In this document: positions 1 through 6,992 of the stretch, one piece after another | Numbering within the stretch: position 1 is the first letter of the stretch | How the letters are laid out: each line of letters starts with the position of its first letter | Origin: DASRJG01 sp964647625 | GTDB taxonomy: Bacteria; Acidobacteriota; Polarisedimenticolia; Polarisedimenticolales; DASRJG01 | Reading direction: 5' to 3' | DNA: 64,000 nt | Assembly: GCA_964647625.1 (NCBI GenBank) | Contig: CAZYHZ010000017.1 | Coordinates: 1-64,000 of the forward strand | The notes under the pieces: model-generated | Seen by the model: only the letters and a program-made list of their open reading frames with translations | Told to the model about the DNA's origin: nothing | Databases searched by the model: none | Translations under genes and position numbers: made by a program

Positions 1-477
1 GGAACGATCTTCGCGCTGTTCGCGGGCATCTATTACTGGTTCCCGAAGGCGACCGGCCGCTCGATGAGCGAGACGCTCGGACGGTGGCACTTCTGGCCGT
101 CTCTGATCTTCATGAACGGCGTCTTCATGCCGATGTTCCTGACGGGCATCGCCGGGATGTCCCGGCGTCTGGCGGACGGCGGCGCGACCTACGCGTTCAC
201 GAAGCCCGTGCTCAAGTACAACGTGGTGTCGTCGTACTCCGCGTGGCTCCTGGCCCTGGCGCAGATCCCCTTCATCATCAACTTCTTCTGGAGCATGAAG
301 AAGGGGAAGACGACCGAGGCCAACCACTGGCAGGCGACGACGCTCGAGTGGGCGGCGGCCGACTCGCCTCCGGGGCACGGCAACTTCAAGGTCCTTCCTT
401 CGGTCTACCGGGGGCCGTACGAGTACAGCGTCCCCGGCGCTCCGAAGGATTACGTCCCGCAGAGCGAGAGGTCGTAG
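1..477 (+). CDS. ctaD: cytochrome c oxidase subunit I, C-terminal part
   Basis: The window opens inside this gene; 158 codons remain and the true start lies upstream. The fragment begins in a transmembrane helix (IYYWFPKATGRS) and keeps the last membrane helices of a heme-copper oxidase subunit I. It ends with the family signature around LEWAAADSPPGHGNF, the counterpart of the LEW-x-SPPP-x-NF tail of aa3-type enzymes. The histidines that bind heme a, heme a3 and CuB are outside the window, so the catalytic core cannot be checked. The protein acts in the cytoplasmic membrane and reduces O2 with electrons from cytochrome c. It is followed after one base by subunit III, so the cox genes form one operon. 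Confidence 0.95.
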   Translation, partial: GTIFALFAGIYYWFPKATGRSMSETLGRWHFWPSLIFMNGVFMPMFLTGIAGMSRRLADGGATYAFTKPVLKYNVVSSYSAWLLALAQIPFIINFFWSMKKGKTTEANHWQATTLEWAAADSPPGHGNFKVLPSVYRGPYEYSVPGAPKDYVPQSERS

Positions 478-478
478 C

Positions 479-1078
479 GTGAGCGAAATGGAGATCCCGT
501 ATACCGTCGCCGAGAGGCCGGACACCGGTCTCAACAACGGCAAGATCGGCATCTGGCTGTTCCTGGCGTCGGAAGTGATGCTCTTCGGCGCGCTCTTCGC
601 GACCTACATCCTGCTGCGGGTCGGGGCCCCCGTCTGGCCGCACGGACGCGAGTTCCTGAACGTCAAGCTCGCGACCTTGAACACGATCGTCCTGATCAGC
701 TCGTCGATGACGATGGTCATGGCGTGGGCTTCGTTGAAGCGCGACGACTTTTCGAAGTTCCGGCTGTACATGGGGTTGACGATCCTCGGGGCCCTGATCT
801 TCCTCGGCGTCAAGTACGTCGAGTACAGCCACAAGTTCGAGAACAACCTCTTCCCGAAGACCAACACGTTCCTCGCGATCTACTTCACGCTGACCGGGCT
901 TCACATGCTGCACGTCATCGGCGGCATGGTCGTCAACATGTACTTCTGGGGCCCCGGCGCCAAGATGTGGAAGACGAACAAAGAGCACTTCACGAACCGC
1001 GTCGAGAACTCGGGCCTCTTCTGGCACTTCGTCGACCTGGTCTGGATCTTCCTGTTCCCCGTCCTCTACCTGATGTAG
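479..1078 (+). CDS. ctaE: cytochrome c oxidase subunit III
   Basis: 199 residues with about five hydrophobic helices; the GTG start lies one base after the subunit I stop. The N-terminal stretch GKIGIWLFLASEVMLFGALF is the typical first helix of heme-copper oxidase subunit III, and the segment TGLHMLHVIGGM carries the conserved histidines of the fourth helix. The last helix (HFVDLVWIFLFPVLYL) is also a family hallmark. At about 200 residues it is the short bacterial type, without the two extra N-terminal helices of the long form. It stabilises the subunit I core and may help supply O2. Subunit IV follows after 8 bases. Confidence 0.96.
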   Translation: MSEMEIPYTVAERPDTGLNNGKIGIWLFLASEVMLFGALFATYILLRVGAPVWPHGREFLNVKLATLNTIVLISSSMTMVMAWASLKRDDFSKFRLYMGLTILGALIFLGVKYVEYSHKFENNLFPKTNTFLAIYFTLTGLHMLHVIGGMVVNMYFWGPGAKMWKTNKEHFTNRVENSGLFWHFVDLVWIFLFPVLYLM

Positions 1079-1086
1079 GAGCGAAG

Positions 1087-1389
1087 ATGGGCGATTCTCA
1101 TTCGATCGACGTCGGCAAGCACGTTCGGGCCTACATGGCCGTCTTCGTCACGCTGATGGCGCTGACGATCGTCACGGTGGCCATATCGACGCTCAAGCTG
1201 CCGATCCCGGTCGCCATCGGGCTCGCGCTCGTGATTGCGACCATCAAGGGCTCGCTCGTCGCGTGCTACTTCATGCACCTGATCTCGGAAAAGAAGCTGA
1301 TCCTCTGGGTCATGCTGCTGACCGTCGTCTTCTTCGCGGTGCTGCTGTTCACGCCGGTCATCACCGTCGCGGACCGAATTGGACGGTAA
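1087..1389 (+). CDS. coxD: cytochrome c oxidase subunit IV (prokaryotic type)
   Basis: 100 residues, ATG start 8 bases after subunit III and preceded by the weak SD GGAGCGA. Three hydrophobic helices are visible, with VATIKGSLVACYFMHL in the middle, which matches the small prokaryotic cytochrome oxidase subunit IV family (COX4_pro / CyoD-like) with its conserved K-x-F/Y-MH segment. These subunits are not catalytic and help assembly or CuB binding. It lies between subunit III and two tiny membrane ORFs, in the same operon. Confidence 0.9.
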   Translation: MGDSHSIDVGKHVRAYMAVFVTLMALTIVTVAISTLKLPIPVAIGLALVIATIKGSLVACYFMHLISEKKLILWVMLLTVVFFAVLLFTPVITVADRIGR

Positions 1390-1392
1390 CCC

Positions 1393-1569
1393 GTGTCCCT
1401 CCGCGCCTTCCACGTGCTGTTCATCACGGCCTCGGTGCTGCTCGCGCTGTGGTTCGGGTGGTGGTGCCTTCCCGAGAACCGGGGAGGGGCCGCGGCGTCG
1501 TTCGTGGTGGCGGCGGGCCTCGTCGCGTACGAAACTTGGTTTCTACGCAAGACGAGGAAGATGACATGA
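1393..1569 (+). CDS. tiny two-helix membrane protein of the cox operon
   Basis: 58 residues from a GTG three bases after the subunit IV stop. Two hydrophobic segments (residues about 5-25 and 33-50) are followed by a basic tail (RKTRKMT), as in a small inner-membrane protein. Its stop overlaps the next start (ATGA), so the two are translationally coupled. I do not recognise a family. Its place inside the cox operon suggests an accessory or assembly subunit, but this rests on context only. Confidence 0.6.
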   Translation: MSLRAFHVLFITASVLLALWFGWWCLPENRGGAAASFVVAAGLVAYETWFLRKTRKMT

Positions 1570-1796
1570 CGGCCTCATCGATTCTGGCCTGCGCGGCCTG
1601 CTTCAACGCCGACGTCAACTCGCCGCTCGTCGATGGGGCGAAATCGGGCGTCTGGCTCCTGCTTTCGGTCACGTTCGGCGTGCAGGGAGCCTTCGCCGCC
1701 TTCTTCATTCAGCTGTGGCGCCGGGCGCGAAAGTTCCGGCAAGCGGAGATCGACGCCGAGTGGACCGATCTCCAACGGAGCACGGAGACACGATGA
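1566..1796 (+). CDS. small conserved-looking membrane protein with CxxCF motif
   Basis: 76 residues; the start overlaps the previous stop (ATGA) and its own stop overlaps the subunit II start in the same way. A short N-terminal region has CAACFNADVNSPL, then one helix (VWLLLSVTFGVQGAFAAFFI) and a charged C-terminal tail. Small proteins with a C-x2-C-F motif, a short soluble segment and one helix ending in F-x-FFI occur beside cox genes in other bacteria; I recall the pattern but no established name. The cysteine pair could bind metal (copper delivery is an inference). The double overlap argues that it is a real gene. Confidence 0.65.
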   Translation: MTASSILACAACFNADVNSPLVDGAKSGVWLLLSVTFGVQGAFAAFFIQLWRRARKFRQAEIDAEWTDLQRSTETR

Positions 1797-2593
1797 GAGG
1801 ACCGCTGGGACTTCCCGTAGCCGCATCGGCCCACGCCGCCGAGGTCGACCACACCGTCGTCCTCGTCCACGTCCTGATGGCCGTGCTCTTCGTCGGCTGG
1901 ATCCTGTTCTTCGCGTGGCTGCTGTTCCGCTACCGCAAGAGCCGGAACCCGGTCGCCAACTACGTCGGCGTCACCAGCAAGTCCTCGACCTATCTCGAGA
2001 TCGCCGTCGCGGTGATTGAAGCGGTGCTGCTGATCGGATTCTCGATCCCGCTGTGGGCCAAGCGCGTCGCCGCCTTCCCGCCCGAGAGCGAAGCGGTCGT
2101 CGTGCGCGTCGTCGGCGAGCAGTTCGCGTGGAACATCCACTATCCCGGCCCCGACGGGAAGTTCGGCCGGACGGACCCGAAGCTGATCGACCTCCAGACG
2201 AACCCGCTCGGTCTCGACCGGTCCGACCCCGACGCCAAGGACGACGTCACGACGGTCAACCAGCTCCACCTGCCCGTCGGAAAGCCCGCGATCGTCAAGC
2301 TGTCGAGCAAGGACGTCATCCACAGCTTCAACCTGACGGAATTCCGCGTGAAGCAGGACGCCGTCCCCGGCGTCGTGATCCCCCTCTGGTTCGTCCCGAC
2401 GATCACGACCGACGACATGCGCAAGCAGACGGGCGACGACGCGTTCGTTTACGAGATCGCGTGCGCGCAGCTGTGCGGCCTCGGGCACTACTCGATGCGC
2501 GGCTACGTGACGATCGACACGCCCGAGCAGTTCCAGGCGTGGATGGACGGCGAAGAGAAGAAGCTCACCGGCGAAGACGCCGCCTGGAACTAG
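1793..2593 (+). CDS. ctaC: cytochrome c oxidase subunit II
   Basis: 266 residues. The ATG at 1793 overlaps the previous stop; an upstream in-frame start at 1715 would lie inside that gene and was rejected. Two transmembrane helices (residues about 18-40 and 62-82) precede a periplasmic cupredoxin domain that starts at VVRVVGEQFAWNIHYPG. The CuA site is complete: His in DVIHSFNL (about residue 177), then C-x3-C-x3-H-x2-M in CAQLCGLGHYSM (about residues 224-235). No cytochrome c domain is fused at the C-terminus, so a separate cytochrome c must donate electrons. It is unusual that subunit II is the last gene of the operon. Confidence 0.96.
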   Translation: MRGPLGLPVAASAHAAEVDHTVVLVHVLMAVLFVGWILFFAWLLFRYRKSRNPVANYVGVTSKSSTYLEIAVAVIEAVLLIGFSIPLWAKRVAAFPPESEAVVVRVVGEQFAWNIHYPGPDGKFGRTDPKLIDLQTNPLGLDRSDPDAKDDVTTVNQLHLPVGKPAIVKLSSKDVIHSFNLTEFRVKQDAVPGVVIPLWFVPTITTDDMRKQTGDDAFVYEIACAQLCGLGHYSMRGYVTIDTPEQFQAWMDGEEKKLTGEDAAWN

Positions 2594-2594
2594 G

Positions 2595-3005
2595 TCAGCG
2601 CGACCCCGGATCGATGACCCGGAGGTCGCGGAAGCACGCACGGTAGAAGCCGCGGTCCCGCGTGAGCAAGGCGTCGGCCTGATGCCGCGCGTGGGCGCCC
2701 ACGAGAAAATCGGCCACGACGCGCGACCGGCCGGGCCGTGCTTTGCTGCAGTCCCTCCAGAGCTTCCCTGCGGCCAGCGCGGATTCGACCTTGAGAGGAT
2801 CGAACCGAACGCCCAGAAGGTGCATGGCCGCCCTGAACGCCTCGTCCGACGGAAAGCTCGCCCGGACCTCGGACCAGACGACCTCGCACGCGACGAGCGC
2901 GCCGGCGTCGTGAGCGATACGCAGGCCCTCGCGGGACGACGCGCCGAAGATCCGATCGGCTCCCAGGACATCCAAGAGAACCGACGAGTCGACTGCGGTT
3001 TTCAC
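2595..3005 (-). CDS. vapC: VapC-type PIN ribonuclease toxin
   Basis: 136 residues with a PIN-domain layout: first acidic residue in AVDSSVLLD (D6), glutamates in CEVVWSEV (about 41-46), the aspartate of VVADFLVGAHA (about 99) and the LLTRDRGFY motif (about 116). Together these form the metal-dependent RNase site of VapC toxins. The start overlaps the VapB stop by 4 bases (ATGA), the normal antitoxin-toxin order. The stop lies 2 bases from the ctaC stop, so the two are convergent with no room for a separate terminator. The RNA target is unknown. Confidence 0.88.
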   Translation of the reverse strand: MKTAVDSSVLLDVLGADRIFGASSREGLRIAHDAGALVACEVVWSEVRASFPSDEAFRAAMHLLGVRFDPLKVESALAAGKLWRDCSKARPGRSRVVADFLVGAHARHQADALLTRDRGFYRACFRDLRVIDPGSR

Positions 3006-3271
3006 TTTCGTCGCGCCGGGCGCCGACCGGCCCGGCGCGGCCGCGCCGGGCGTGGCCCGCGCATCTCGTCGAGCAACGCGTCGACGGGTTTTCCGAGGGA
3101 GAGGCGCCCGTAGAGGAGATCGACCGGATGCTCCCCGGCACCGCCCTTTTTCAGGAAGGCACCGCCCTCCCGCACCTCGAAGGTGACGACGGACCCTTCC
3201 GCGAGGCCGAGTTTCTCCCGAACTTCGATCGGCACCGTGATCTGACCCTTGGAGGAGATCTTGCTCTTCAC
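3002..3271 (-). CDS. vapB: AbrB/SpoVT-type VapB antitoxin
   Basis: 89 residues. The N-terminal 45 residues are a swapped-hairpin AbrB DNA-binding domain (KISSKGQITVPIEVREKLG). The rest would bind the toxin and ends in an arginine/proline-rich tail (RPARPRRAGRRPARR) that is longer than usual. The start is GTG; a TATGAT hexamer six bases upstream suggests a leaderless message. AGTAA/TTACT inverted repeats at 3273-3305 are probable sites for autoregulation by VapB or VapBC. Confidence 0.85.
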   Translation of the reverse strand: MKSKISSKGQITVPIEVREKLGLAEGSVVTFEVREGGAFLKKGGAGEHPVDLLYGRLSLGKPVDALLDEMRGPRPARPRRAGRRPARRK

Positions 3272-3272
3272 G

Positions 3273-3305
3273 AGTAAATCATACAGTCCCTTACTTTCAG
3301 AGTAA
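3273..3305. promoter_or_regulatory. probable vapBC operator
   Basis: Three copies of a 5-bp half-site are visible just upstream of vapB: AGTAA (3273-3277), TTACT (3291-3295) and AGTAA (3301-3305). The last two form a perfect inverted repeat with a 5-bp spacer. They flank the -10 hexamer, as expected for an autoregulatory operator bound by an AbrB-type antitoxin. Binding is inferred. Confidence 0.5.
3278..3283 (-). promoter_or_regulatory. -10 box of vapB, leaderless type
   Basis: TATGAT on the minus strand, six bases before the GTG start of vapB. There is no room for a 5' leader or SD site. Confidence 0.5.
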
Positions 3306-3332
3306 AGAATCGGTTGCGTCCGCGGAACGACC

Positions 3333-3911
3333 TCAGAGCTTGATCGGCCGGTACTGCGGCAGCCTCTCTCCGTCCGCCGAATGCGCCAACAATCGCTCGA
3401 GCCGTGACAGCCGAGTCGCCTCCTTCTTCGCGCTGATCACCCACCAGCAGGCCGCCTTCCTGTAAGACGGCGGCTGCGACAGGAAGAACGCGCGCGCCGT
3501 TTTGTTCTTCGCCAGGATGCGGTCGTAGATCTCGGGCAGCGCGACGCTGCGCTGCTCGTACGAGTAGATGCCGGACTTGTTCTCTCGGCGCTTCTCGTAC
3601 ACTGCGAGGCCCGCGGGGCGCATCCGCCCCTCGTTGTCGAGCGCCTCGACGCGCCGCATGTTGATCGCGCTCCAGACGCTGCCGGGTTTCCTCGGTGTGA
3701 ACCGGATTGTGTACCGCGTCTCGTCGACGTTCTTGCGGAGGCCGTCGATCCAGCCGAAGCACAGCGCCTCGTCGACGGATTCCGGCCAGGTGATGCTGGG
3801 CTTGCCGGATCCCTTCTTGTGAAAACCGACCCAGAGCTCGGTCGCCGAGGCGTGATTCTTGGCGAGCCAGGCGCCGAACGCAGCGGGGGACGAGAAGTAC
3901 CGCGGCTTCAC
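3333..3911 (-). CDS. YdeI/OmpD-associated family protein
   Basis: 192 residues. The N-terminal half has the family signature (WVGFHKKGSGKPSITWPESV, then EALCFGWIDG and TIRFTPRKPGSVWSAINM), and the C-terminal half has the A-x-FF-x-LPPSY-like segment (ARAFFLSQPPSYRK) and a KKEATRLSRLERL helix. The family is linked to stress and bacteriocin or peptide tolerance in enterobacteria, but its biochemical role is unknown. The start overlaps the YjbR-type gene by 4 bases, so the two are co-translated; both families often occur with other small adaptive proteins. Length is normal. Confidence 0.85.
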   Translation of the reverse strand: MKPRYFSSPAAFGAWLAKNHASATELWVGFHKKGSGKPSITWPESVDEALCFGWIDGLRKNVDETRYTIRFTPRKPGSVWSAINMRRVEALDNEGRMRPAGLAVYEKRRENKSGIYSYEQRSVALPEIYDRILAKNKTARAFFLSQPPSYRKAACWWVISAKKEATRLSRLERLLAHSADGERLPQYRPIKL

Positions 3912-4249
3912 AGGCCGAGCGACTGGCGTTTGCTCTTCGGGAGCTTTTCGGCGACGAGGCGGTGCGATTCTGCCAGCAGCTTTTTCAACGTGGACGCTGC
4001 GACCTTCTTCCGGTCGGGAACGCTGACCCAGTGGTAGCGGGCCGCGTACGGAGCGGGGACGAACCCGCGGCGCTCGGCCATCTCGTCGAATACCGCGGGG
4101 TCCACCTTGAACGCGACCGGCTCGTTATCCGGCAGCTGAAAGCCCGCATAGATCTTCCCGCCGACCGAGAACATGAGATTGTCGCCCCACTTGACGTCCT
4201 CGGTGGTTCCCGGCAGGGAGCGGCAGTGATCGAGGAGGGCATCGTTCAT
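3908..4249 (-). CDS. MmcQ/YjbR (DUF419) family protein
   Basis: 113 residues. Recognised by the N-terminal segment LPGTTEDVKWGDNLMFSVGGK, the FKVDPAVFDEM motif and the C-terminal WVSVPDRKKVAASTLKKLL region. These are small alpha/beta proteins of the CyaY-like fold, of unknown function, possibly DNA-binding. The gene overlaps the YdeI-family gene downstream by ATGA. No clear SD or -10 element is seen immediately upstream. Confidence 0.85.
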   Translation of the reverse strand: MNDALLDHCRSLPGTTEDVKWGDNLMFSVGGKIYAGFQLPDNEPVAFKVDPAVFDEMAERRGFVPAPYAARYHWVSVPDRKKVAASTLKKLLAESHRLVAEKLPKSKRQSLGL

Positions 4250-4300
4250 GGTCGCGGGCCCGCCAGGCTCATCGGGGTGCGATCCTGCATCGACAATGTA

Positions 4301-4552
4301 TTACGCAGCGGCGTTAGCCTTCGCACGCTCGTAGAGAGTCTCGGGTGCGATGTCGGCGCCGTTCGGCCAGCTGACGGTGCCGCCATCGATGAAGAAGTGC
4401 GCGAAGAAATCGCGATCCCGCAGCGGCTGAAACACCGGGCCTGTGAGCCACTCGGAGAAGTCGACGATCGCGTCGACGCCGTCATCGAAGACAAGCCGGA
4501 TCCGGAACTCCCCACGATACTCGGCTTTTACGACGACCGGGATTCCGTTCAT
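4301..4552 (-). CDS. DUF2442 family protein
   Basis: 83 residues from the ATG at 4552, which has an AGGAAG SD about 7 bases upstream; a longer reading frame to 4654 would run into the neighbouring gene. The pattern VVVKAEYRGEFRIRLVFDDG, then VDFSEWLTGPVFQPLRD and GTVSWPNGADIAPETLYE, is the DUF2442 signature. DUF2442 genes are very often paired with DUF4160 genes, as here (4564-4821, 11 bases upstream), and such pairs are candidate toxin-antitoxin modules. Function is not established. Confidence 0.85.
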   Translation of the reverse strand: MNGIPVVVKAEYRGEFRIRLVFDDGVDAIVDFSEWLTGPVFQPLRDRDFFAHFFIDGGTVSWPNGADIAPETLYERAKANAAA

Positions 4553-4563
4553 GGACTCGCTTC

Positions 4564-4821
4564 CTAACTCAAGGGCGCGATTCGTTCGAGGGGCTCGCCC
4601 TGTTTCATGCGACGCCAATTTGCATCCAGTTGAGCCTTGCGTGCAAGGCTCCATTGTTGGATGAGTCGCTGAGTAGCGGCCGGCAAGCTACCCGCCAACA
4701 GTTCACCGTCAAATGTGAAAGCCGCCTGCGCGCCCTGATACTCGGCGTGAAAATGCGGAATCCCATGCTCGCGGTAAAACATACGAATCACGATCCCAAA
4801 GAAAGCAGAAACCGCGGGCAC
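4564..4821 (-). CDS. DUF4160 family protein
   Basis: 85 residues from a GTG at 4821. The N-terminal motif FFGIVIRMFYREHGIPHFHA is the DUF4160 signature (I-x-Y-x-EHNPPHFHA type), followed by AFTFDGELLAGSLP and a basic helical C-terminus. It is the first gene of a pair with DUF2442 downstream, the usual arrangement. A TAGAAC hexamer lies six bases before the GTG, suggesting a leaderless transcript. The role is unknown; a toxin-antitoxin-like module is an inference from pairing. Confidence 0.82.
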   Translation of the reverse strand: MPAVSAFFGIVIRMFYREHGIPHFHAEYQGAQAAFTFDGELLAGSLPAATQRLIQQWSLARKAQLDANWRRMKQGEPLERIAPLS

Positions 4822-4827
4822 CGCGTC

Positions 4828-4833
4828 GTTCTA
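4828..4833 (-). promoter_or_regulatory. -10-like box of the DUF4160 gene
   Basis: TAGAAC on the minus strand, six bases before the GTG start at 4821. It fits the leaderless pattern of the window, although the last base is not T. Confidence 0.35.
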
Positions 4834-4910
4834 CCGCGGAGTTAGCCATCGGCTTGGCGGCGCGGCCGCGCTGTATGTTTCCAACCGGCAACCGTCTCAG
4901 GACCTCCGGG

Positions 4911-4980
4911 ACACCTTCGACGCCGACGGGTTCGACCGGATCGCGTTCAGTTCAGCCGGCGTCACGTACGAGATGTTCGG
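4911..4980 (-). pseudogene. remnant of a radical SAM C-terminal (PCP_red) segment
   Basis: The minus strand reads ISYVTPAELNAIRSN then PSASKV, which matches the last codons of the radical SAM gene at 5669-6985 (ISRVTPAELDAIRSK then MPASKV). Over 65 bases (4911-4975 against 5683-5747) I count about 12 differences and no gap, roughly 80% identity. Only this tail is recognisable; sequence beyond 4980 does not resemble the radical SAM gene. It is best read as a decayed duplicate of the 3' end of that gene or of a lost paralogue. The rest of 4822-5046 holds no gene I can support. Confidence 0.6.
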
Positions 4981-5046
4981 CGGATGTGTGGTTGGCGGGC
5001 CGGTTAGCGAGCGCAGAGATCAACAGGCTCGCGGCCAAAGGTAGGA

Positions 5047-5076
5047 ACCGCCGGGCCCCTCTCGGAGCCCGGCGGT
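5047..5076 (-). terminator. intrinsic terminator after the secreted GYWKNH protein gene
   Basis: Perfect 10-bp GC-rich stem (5047-5056 with 5067-5076, ACCGCCGGGC/GCCCGGCGGT) and a 10-base loop. It lies 24 bases past the stop of the minus-strand gene at 5100. The minus-strand tail is only moderately T-rich (TCCTACCTTT). Confidence 0.6.
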
Positions 5077-5099
5077 CTTTCAAACGATCGAGACTACGG

Positions 5100-5510
5100 T
5101 CAGTTGCTCTCGGTGCAGCCGGAGACGCTGTTGAGGGCCGCGGTCGCCGCGCCGCGCTGACAGGTCGCATCGGCGCCCTTGCAGGTGATCGCGGTCCAGA
5201 GCGACTGGCACGTCCAGCCCGAAACGCTGCCGCACGTCGCGTCGAACGCGGATTGGTGATTCTTCCAGTAGCCCGGCGAACACGGCGTGCCCGGCGCGGG
5301 CGTCGGGGTCGGTGCAGGCGTCGGGGTCGGTGCAGGCGTCGGGCTTGCCGACGGGGCCGGGGTCGCGTCGCCTGCGTTGGCGACGGGGACCAGCGACGAG
5401 CTGGAGCTCGTCGAGTTGGAGCGCACCGCCTGGATTCCCACAACCAGACCCAGCGACAGCGCGATCATCGACACGTTGAGGAACAAGCGATTGCGAGATC
5501 CGAGCTTCAT
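5100..5510 (-). CDS. small secreted protein with PTPAP linker and Cys-rich GYWKNH module
   Basis: 136 residues. The ATG at 5510 is chosen because it has a GGAGGA SD seven bases upstream and begins the signal sequence; a longer frame to 5609 has neither. A hydrophobic anchor or signal (residues about 8-25) is followed by a Ser-rich stretch, a repeated PTPAP/TPTPAP linker, and a compact C-terminal module with six cysteines that begins SPGYWKNHQSAF. The SPGYWKNH motif occurs in secreted proteins of many bacteria, but I cannot assign a function. Proline-rich linker plus disulfide-type module suggests a surface-exposed domain. Confidence 0.75.
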   Translation of the reverse strand: MKLGSRNRLFLNVSMIALSLGLVVGIQAVRSNSTSSSSSLVPVANAGDATPAPSASPTPAPTPTPAPTPTPAPGTPCSPGYWKNHQSAFDATCGSVSGWTCQSLWTAITCKGADATCQRGAATAALNSVSGCTESN

Positions 5511-5668
5511 CTTTCTATCCTCCAATTTTGGGTGGCGAACACGTGCGTTGGAAGGGTACGAAGCTGCGAACCCCCATGCAACAGGATCTTCGCAGGGATG
5601 GGTCGCCAACAGCTATAAGGTTTGATGGTTGAAGGGATTGTCGCCGTGACGCGTCCGAGGCAACACCC

Positions 5669-6985
5669 TCACGACTGCCCGAACACCTTCGACGCCGGCA
5701 TCTTGGACCGGATCGCGTCCAGCTCGGCGGGGGTCACGCGCGAGATGCCGCGCTCGCGGCAGGACTTCTCGACCGCTGTGACGACCATGCCGCGGACGAA
5801 CGCGGGGATCTTGTTCATGCGATCGCGGGCGTCGTCGTCCCAGACGATCTCAACGTCGGTAGGCCGTCCGTATTCGACGCGCGGGATCTGGATCAGCGGA
5901 GACCCGGCGAACCGCCCGGGCTGATGCGTGCACAGCGGGTCTTCGGCCATGACGTCGCCGGTCGCGCCGTAGGCGCGGGCGCGGCAGCCGCCGCACATCG
6001 CGTTCAGCTCGCACGCGCCACAGCGGCCGCCGAGCGAGGTCCGCTTGCGAATCGCAACAAAAGGCTCGGAGTCGGCCCACACGCTCGCCAACGTCTCCTC
6101 GCGCAAATTGCCGCCGAAGACCGGAAGGTAGGGGCACGGTGTGACGTCGCCGTTGGGGCGGATGCCCATGTAGTGCGTGCCCGCGGGGCAGCCGCCCGCG
6201 CCGCCGGTGTAAGTCTTGAGGAACGGAGACCCGGGGTCATCGGAGAGCAGAGTCTTGATGAAGTGCGGCGCGCACTTGGCGTTGACCAGCATCTTGCCGG
6301 CGTAGCGCGATTGGATGCGGGCGAGCGTAGCGAGGATTCGGTCGTACTCGTCCGGCGCGATGTCCGACACGAACGCGCCGCGGCCGGTGGGGACGAGGAA
6401 GTACAGGTTCCACACCGAAGCCTTGAGCTCCGCGTACGCGAAGTCGGCTATGGCCTCGATCTCGTTCGCGTTGTGAGAGCCGACGGTCGTCTGGACGATG
6501 AACGGCAGGTCGGACCGCTTCAGGATGCCGGCGCCCTCGACGGTGTTGTGCCAGGCGCCCTTGACGCGGCGAAAGCGGTCGTGGCGCTCCGGATCGAGCG
6601 CGTCGAGCGAGAGCGCCAGGCCGCGCACGCCTTCTTTCTTGATGAGAGCGGCCAGCGTGGGCGTGATCTTGACGCCGTTGGTGCCGACGACGACCCACAG
6701 GGCCTTCGCGTGGGCGTAGCGAACGATCTCGAGGATGTCGCGGCGGAGCAGCGGCTCGCCGCCGGTGAGGATCGTGACGGCCTCAGGGGCGAACGCTGCG
6801 ATGTCGTCGACGACCTTCAAGCATTGTTCCGTCGTCAGCTCGCTGCGGTCGGCGAAGGCGTCGTCGTTGACGACGAGCGGCTTGCCGCCGGCGTCGAGGT
6901 AGCAATGCTCGCAGGCGAGGTTGCAGCGGTAGGTCAGGTTCCACGAGACGACGTACGGTCGTGCGAAGGCCTCGGCCGGCTCCAT
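5669..6985 (-). CDS. radical SAM/SPASM protein with C-terminal PCP_red domain (NirJ/Ahb-like)
   Basis: 438 residues. The radical SAM cluster motif is CNLACEHC (about residues 20-27), followed by LTGGEPLLR and a TIM-barrel core. A SPASM-type region carries extra cysteines: GGCPAGTHYMGIRPNGDVTP, CPYLP, then CGACELNAMCGGCRARA (about 270-340). The VPTGRG and GNLREE segments recall the NirJ/AhbC/AhbD group that modifies heme precursors, though substrate cannot be read from sequence. The last 60 residues form a PCP_red-like domain (WDDDARDRMNKIPAFVRGM, then RVTPAELDAI). It is the last gene of an operon with a TPR protein, an Mrp ATPase and another PCP_red protein. Confidence 0.85.
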   Translation of the reverse strand: MEPAEAFARPYVVSWNLTYRCNLACEHCYLDAGGKPLVVNDDAFADRSELTTEQCLKVVDDIAAFAPEAVTILTGGEPLLRRDILEIVRYAHAKALWVVVGTNGVKITPTLAALIKKEGVRGLALSLDALDPERHDRFRRVKGAWHNTVEGAGILKRSDLPFIVQTTVGSHNANEIEAIADFAYAELKASVWNLYFLVPTGRGAFVSDIAPDEYDRILATLARIQSRYAGKMLVNAKCAPHFIKTLLSDDPGSPFLKTYTGGAGGCPAGTHYMGIRPNGDVTPCPYLPVFGGNLREETLASVWADSEPFVAIRKRTSLGGRCGACELNAMCGGCRARAYGATGDVMAEDPLCTHQPGRFAGSPLIQIPRVEYGRPTDVEIVWDDDARDRMNKIPAFVRGMVVTAVEKSCRERGISRVTPAELDAIRSKMPASKVFGQS

Positions 6986-6992
6986 GAACTGG

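Noticed and set aside
5340..5380. Tandem GTCGGGGTCGGTGCAGGC repeats as a satellite or regulatory repeat.
   Set aside because: They are the codons of the PTPAP linker of the secreted protein.
4854..5618. Long plus-strand ORF opposite the GYWKNH gene.
   Set aside because: Its protein is arginine/alanine-rich with no domain, and it overlaps a gene with signal peptide, SD and terminator on the other strand; it is a GC-driven shadow frame.
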